Part shown: one piece after another, positions 5,691 through 7,131 of the stretch | How the letters are laid out: each line of letters begins with the position of its first letter | Numbering within the stretch: the stretch's first letter is position 1 | Origin: Paracoccaceae bacterium | GTDB lineage: Bacteria; Pseudomonadota; Alphaproteobacteria; Rhodobacterales; Rhodobacteraceae | Length of the DNA: 7,131 bases | NCBI GenBank assembly: GCA_016765235.1 | Contig: JAESQH010000153.1 | Coordinates: 1,650 to 8,780 of the forward strand | Direction: 5' to 3' | Translations under genes and position numbers: made by a program | The notes under the pieces: model-generated | Seen by the model: only the letters and a program-made list of their open reading frames with translations | Databases searched by the model: none | What the model was told of the DNA's origin: nothing

Positions 5691-6685
5691 TTCGCGCCCT
5701 CCCTGTTATACAAATGGCAGGCTACGTTATGGCCCTCGGTTACAGCGCTAAATTGCGGGATATTGGTGTGGCAAACTTCGCCCAGATTAGCCGAACAACG
5801 TGTGTTGAACACACACCCCGCTGGCCGTTCCAACGGTGAAGGAATATCCCCGGGTATTGGCGTTAACGGTGTATCGAGATCGTCAAGGCTTGGCAATGCG
5901 GCGATCAGACCCTGAGTGTAGGGATGCGACGGATTGCGGATCACGTCGCGCACCGGACCTTGTTCAATCAAGCGGCCCAGATACATCACGGCCACTTTAT
6001 CAGCCGTTTGGGCAATCACGCCAAGGTCATGCGTAATGAAGATAATCCCCATTCCGAAGTCTTTGACGAGGTCTTTCATCAAGTCGATCACCTGCGCTTG
6101 AATAGTCACATCCAGCGCAGTTGTTGGTTCGTCCGCAATCAACAATTTGGGTTTGGTCGAAAGGGCCATCGCAATCATTGCACGTTGGCGCATACCACCT
6201 GACAGCTCAAACGCGTATTGTTTGAAACGGGTGGAAGCATCGGAAATACCGACACGATCCAACATCTCGATGGAGACTTCTTTGGCGCGTTTGGCATTCA
6301 TATCCATGTGGATCAACAACTGCTCGACCATTTGGTCACCAATGGTGATCGCAGGTGCGAAGCTGGCCATCGGTTCCTGAAAGATCAAAGAGATTGCGCC
6401 GCCGCGAACCACTTTCAGTTCCTTGGACCCCTGAAGCGCCATAATGTCGACAGGCCCATCATCGAGGTGAAGTGTAACTTTGGTGTCGTCGCCGTATACC
6501 GCATTAGACGGGTTCAGTTTCATTATCGACTTGGCCGTCACGGATTTACCCGAACCACTTTCACCCACAAGGCCCATGACCTCGCCAGCTTCAAGTGTGA
6601 AGGATACATCGTCAACTGCGGTGATCCGACCCTCGTCCGTATCGAACTGGAGGGTCAGGTTTTCTACATCTAGGAGTCGTGTCAT
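5687..6685 (-). CDS. ABC transporter ATP-binding protein, OppD/DppD type
   Basis: The 332-residue product is the first ATPase of the importer. Walker A GESGSGKS is at 41-48, the Q-loop Gln103 at IFQEPMASF, signature LSGGMRQR at 161-168, Walker B LLIADEP at 181-187 and switch His219 in ITHD. The C-terminal Opp/Dpp extension begins near HPYTQGL (254) and holds four cysteines, 291, 297, 305 and 323, in the spacing of the reported cluster-binding motif. An insert of about 20 residues at 67-92, with LHLDDGPVDIMAL and SKELKVVRGG, together with FQEPMASFAP in place of the usual QDPMTSLNP, matches a subgroup I associate with oligosaccharide rather than peptide uptake; this is recall and only suggestive. 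The start overlaps the permease stop as TAATG and has no strong Shine-Dalgarno, which points to translational coupling. Its TGA overlaps the next ATG. Confidence 0.93.
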   Translation of the reverse strand: MTRLLDVENLTLQFDTDEGRITAVDDVSFTLEAGEVMGLVGESGSGKSVTAKSIMKLNPSNAVYGDDTKVTLHLDDGPVDIMALQGSKELKVVRGGAISLIFQEPMASFAPAITIGDQMVEQLLIHMDMNAKRAKEVSIEMLDRVGISDASTRFKQYAFELSGGMRQRAMIAMALSTKPKLLIADEPTTALDVTIQAQVIDLMKDLVKDFGMGIIFITHDLGVIAQTADKVAVMYLGRLIEQGPVRDVIRNPSHPYTQGLIAALPSLDDLDTPLTPIPGDIPSPLERPAGCVFNTRCSANLGEVCHTNIPQFSAVTEGHNVACHLYNREGAK

Positions 6686-7131
6686 TATTTGCTATCCGAA
6701 TAAGGGTCGGCTGCATCGCGTAATCCGTCACCGACGAACACAAATGCCAACACGAGAACAATAAAGAAGATCACCGGTATGAAGTACCATTGGTAATTCA
6801 GCAGAACATCGGCGCTGGTTACGTTTTGCAACATAACCCCCAACGAGTTTACGGGGTCTTTCAGACCCAACCCGATAAAGCTAAGCGCCGTTTCTGACAA
6901 AATCATATATGGGAACGAGATGACCAAATCGACGATGATGTAGCTGGTGAAACTCGGTAACAGGTGACGTCGGATAATGTGACTTGGCGAGGCACCACAA
7001 AGCTGGGCGGCCAGCACGTATTCCTGATTACGCTCGCTCAACAAGTGGGTTCGGATGCGTCGCGCCAAGGTCGTCCAGCCGATCAGACCTAGTACTAAAG
7101 AGATGAAGAAGAACCTCGACTCCGCGCTCCA
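6685..7131 (-). CDS. ABC transporter permease, OppC/DppC type, 5' end missing
   Basis: The frame is open from the right edge to TAA at 6685-6687, giving the last 148 residues of an inner-membrane permease; a TTG at 7068 is an internal Leu, since the reading continues upstream through conserved sequence (FFFISLVLGLIGWTTLARR). The cytoplasmic coupling loop that docks the ATPases is present as EYVLAAQLCGASPSHIIRRHLLP, the EAA-loop region of binding-protein-dependent importers. Membrane segments follow at about residues 54-71 and 114-132 of the visible part, and the protein ends with the FVGDGLRDAADPY tail characteristic of OppC/DppC C-termini. Full-length relatives have about 280-400 residues. 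The second permease and the solute-binding protein, which usually precede this gene, would lie beyond the edge. It overlaps the D-type ATPase gene by one base. Confidence 0.92.
   Translation of the reverse strand, partial: WSAESRFFFISLVLGLIGWTTLARRIRTHLLSERNQEYVLAAQLCGASPSHIIRRHLLPSFTSYIIVDLVISFPYMILSETALSFIGLGLKDPVNSLGVMLQNVTSADVLLNYQWYFIPVIFFIVLVLAFVFVGDGLRDAADPYSDSK

Noticed and set aside
5229..5915. Plus-strand open frame of 228 codons opposite the two ABC ATPase genes
   Set aside because: It lies antisense to two genes with intact motifs, has no recognisable domain, and is a codon-bias shadow.
6218..6673. Plus-strand open frame of 151 codons opposite the D-type ATPase
   Set aside because: It is antisense to a fully conserved ATPase gene and shows no protein-family signal.

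Overview
The window reads as chromosomal DNA of an alphaproteobacterium, most likely a marine Rhodobacteraceae-type organism. The best evidence is a GapR/DUF2312 gene, an alphaproteobacterial nucleoid protein, placed divergently from a 70-residue two-helix membrane protein of a kind I associate with Rhodobacterales. The moderate base composition and the Opp/Dpp-type ABC operon fit but are not diagnostic. Lineage is an inference from gene content; there is no rRNA or other marker here.

Layout. (1) 1-801, plus strand: the 3' part of an outer-membrane beta-barrel gene, probably a Slam-like (DUF560) protein, cut by the left edge. (2) 798-1768, minus strand: a two-gene unit with the small membrane protein first and a DJ-1/PfpI-family protein second, converging on the barrel gene with a 4-base stop-codon overlap. 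(3) 1769-1891: a divergent promoter region. (4) 1892-2891, plus strand: gapR, then a TauE/SafE (TSUP) membrane transporter 10 bases downstream. (5) 2892-3125: a non-coding, visibly AT-richer gap with a weak hairpin/T-tract and a 19-base inverted repeat. (6) 3126-4661, plus strand: a complete cytoplasmic sulfatase-superfamily hydrolase most like phosphonate monoester hydrolases, with an intact formylglycine motif. (7) 4666-4688: a perfect 9-bp hairpin between convergent genes. (8) 4695-7131, minus strand: the distal end of an Opp/Dpp-type ABC importer operon in the order permease (cut by the right edge), D-type ATPase, F-type ATPase, with 1- and 4-base overlaps.

How they may work together. The hydrolase has no signal peptide, so its substrate must be in the cytoplasm; the adjacent binding-protein-dependent importer and the TSUP anion transporter could supply substrate and remove product. 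This rests on proximity only: the three are in separate transcription units. I see no mobile element, CRISPR array, RNA gene, or clearly new system. Most of the window is ordinary core and transport content, and the hydrolase with its surroundings is the most interesting part.
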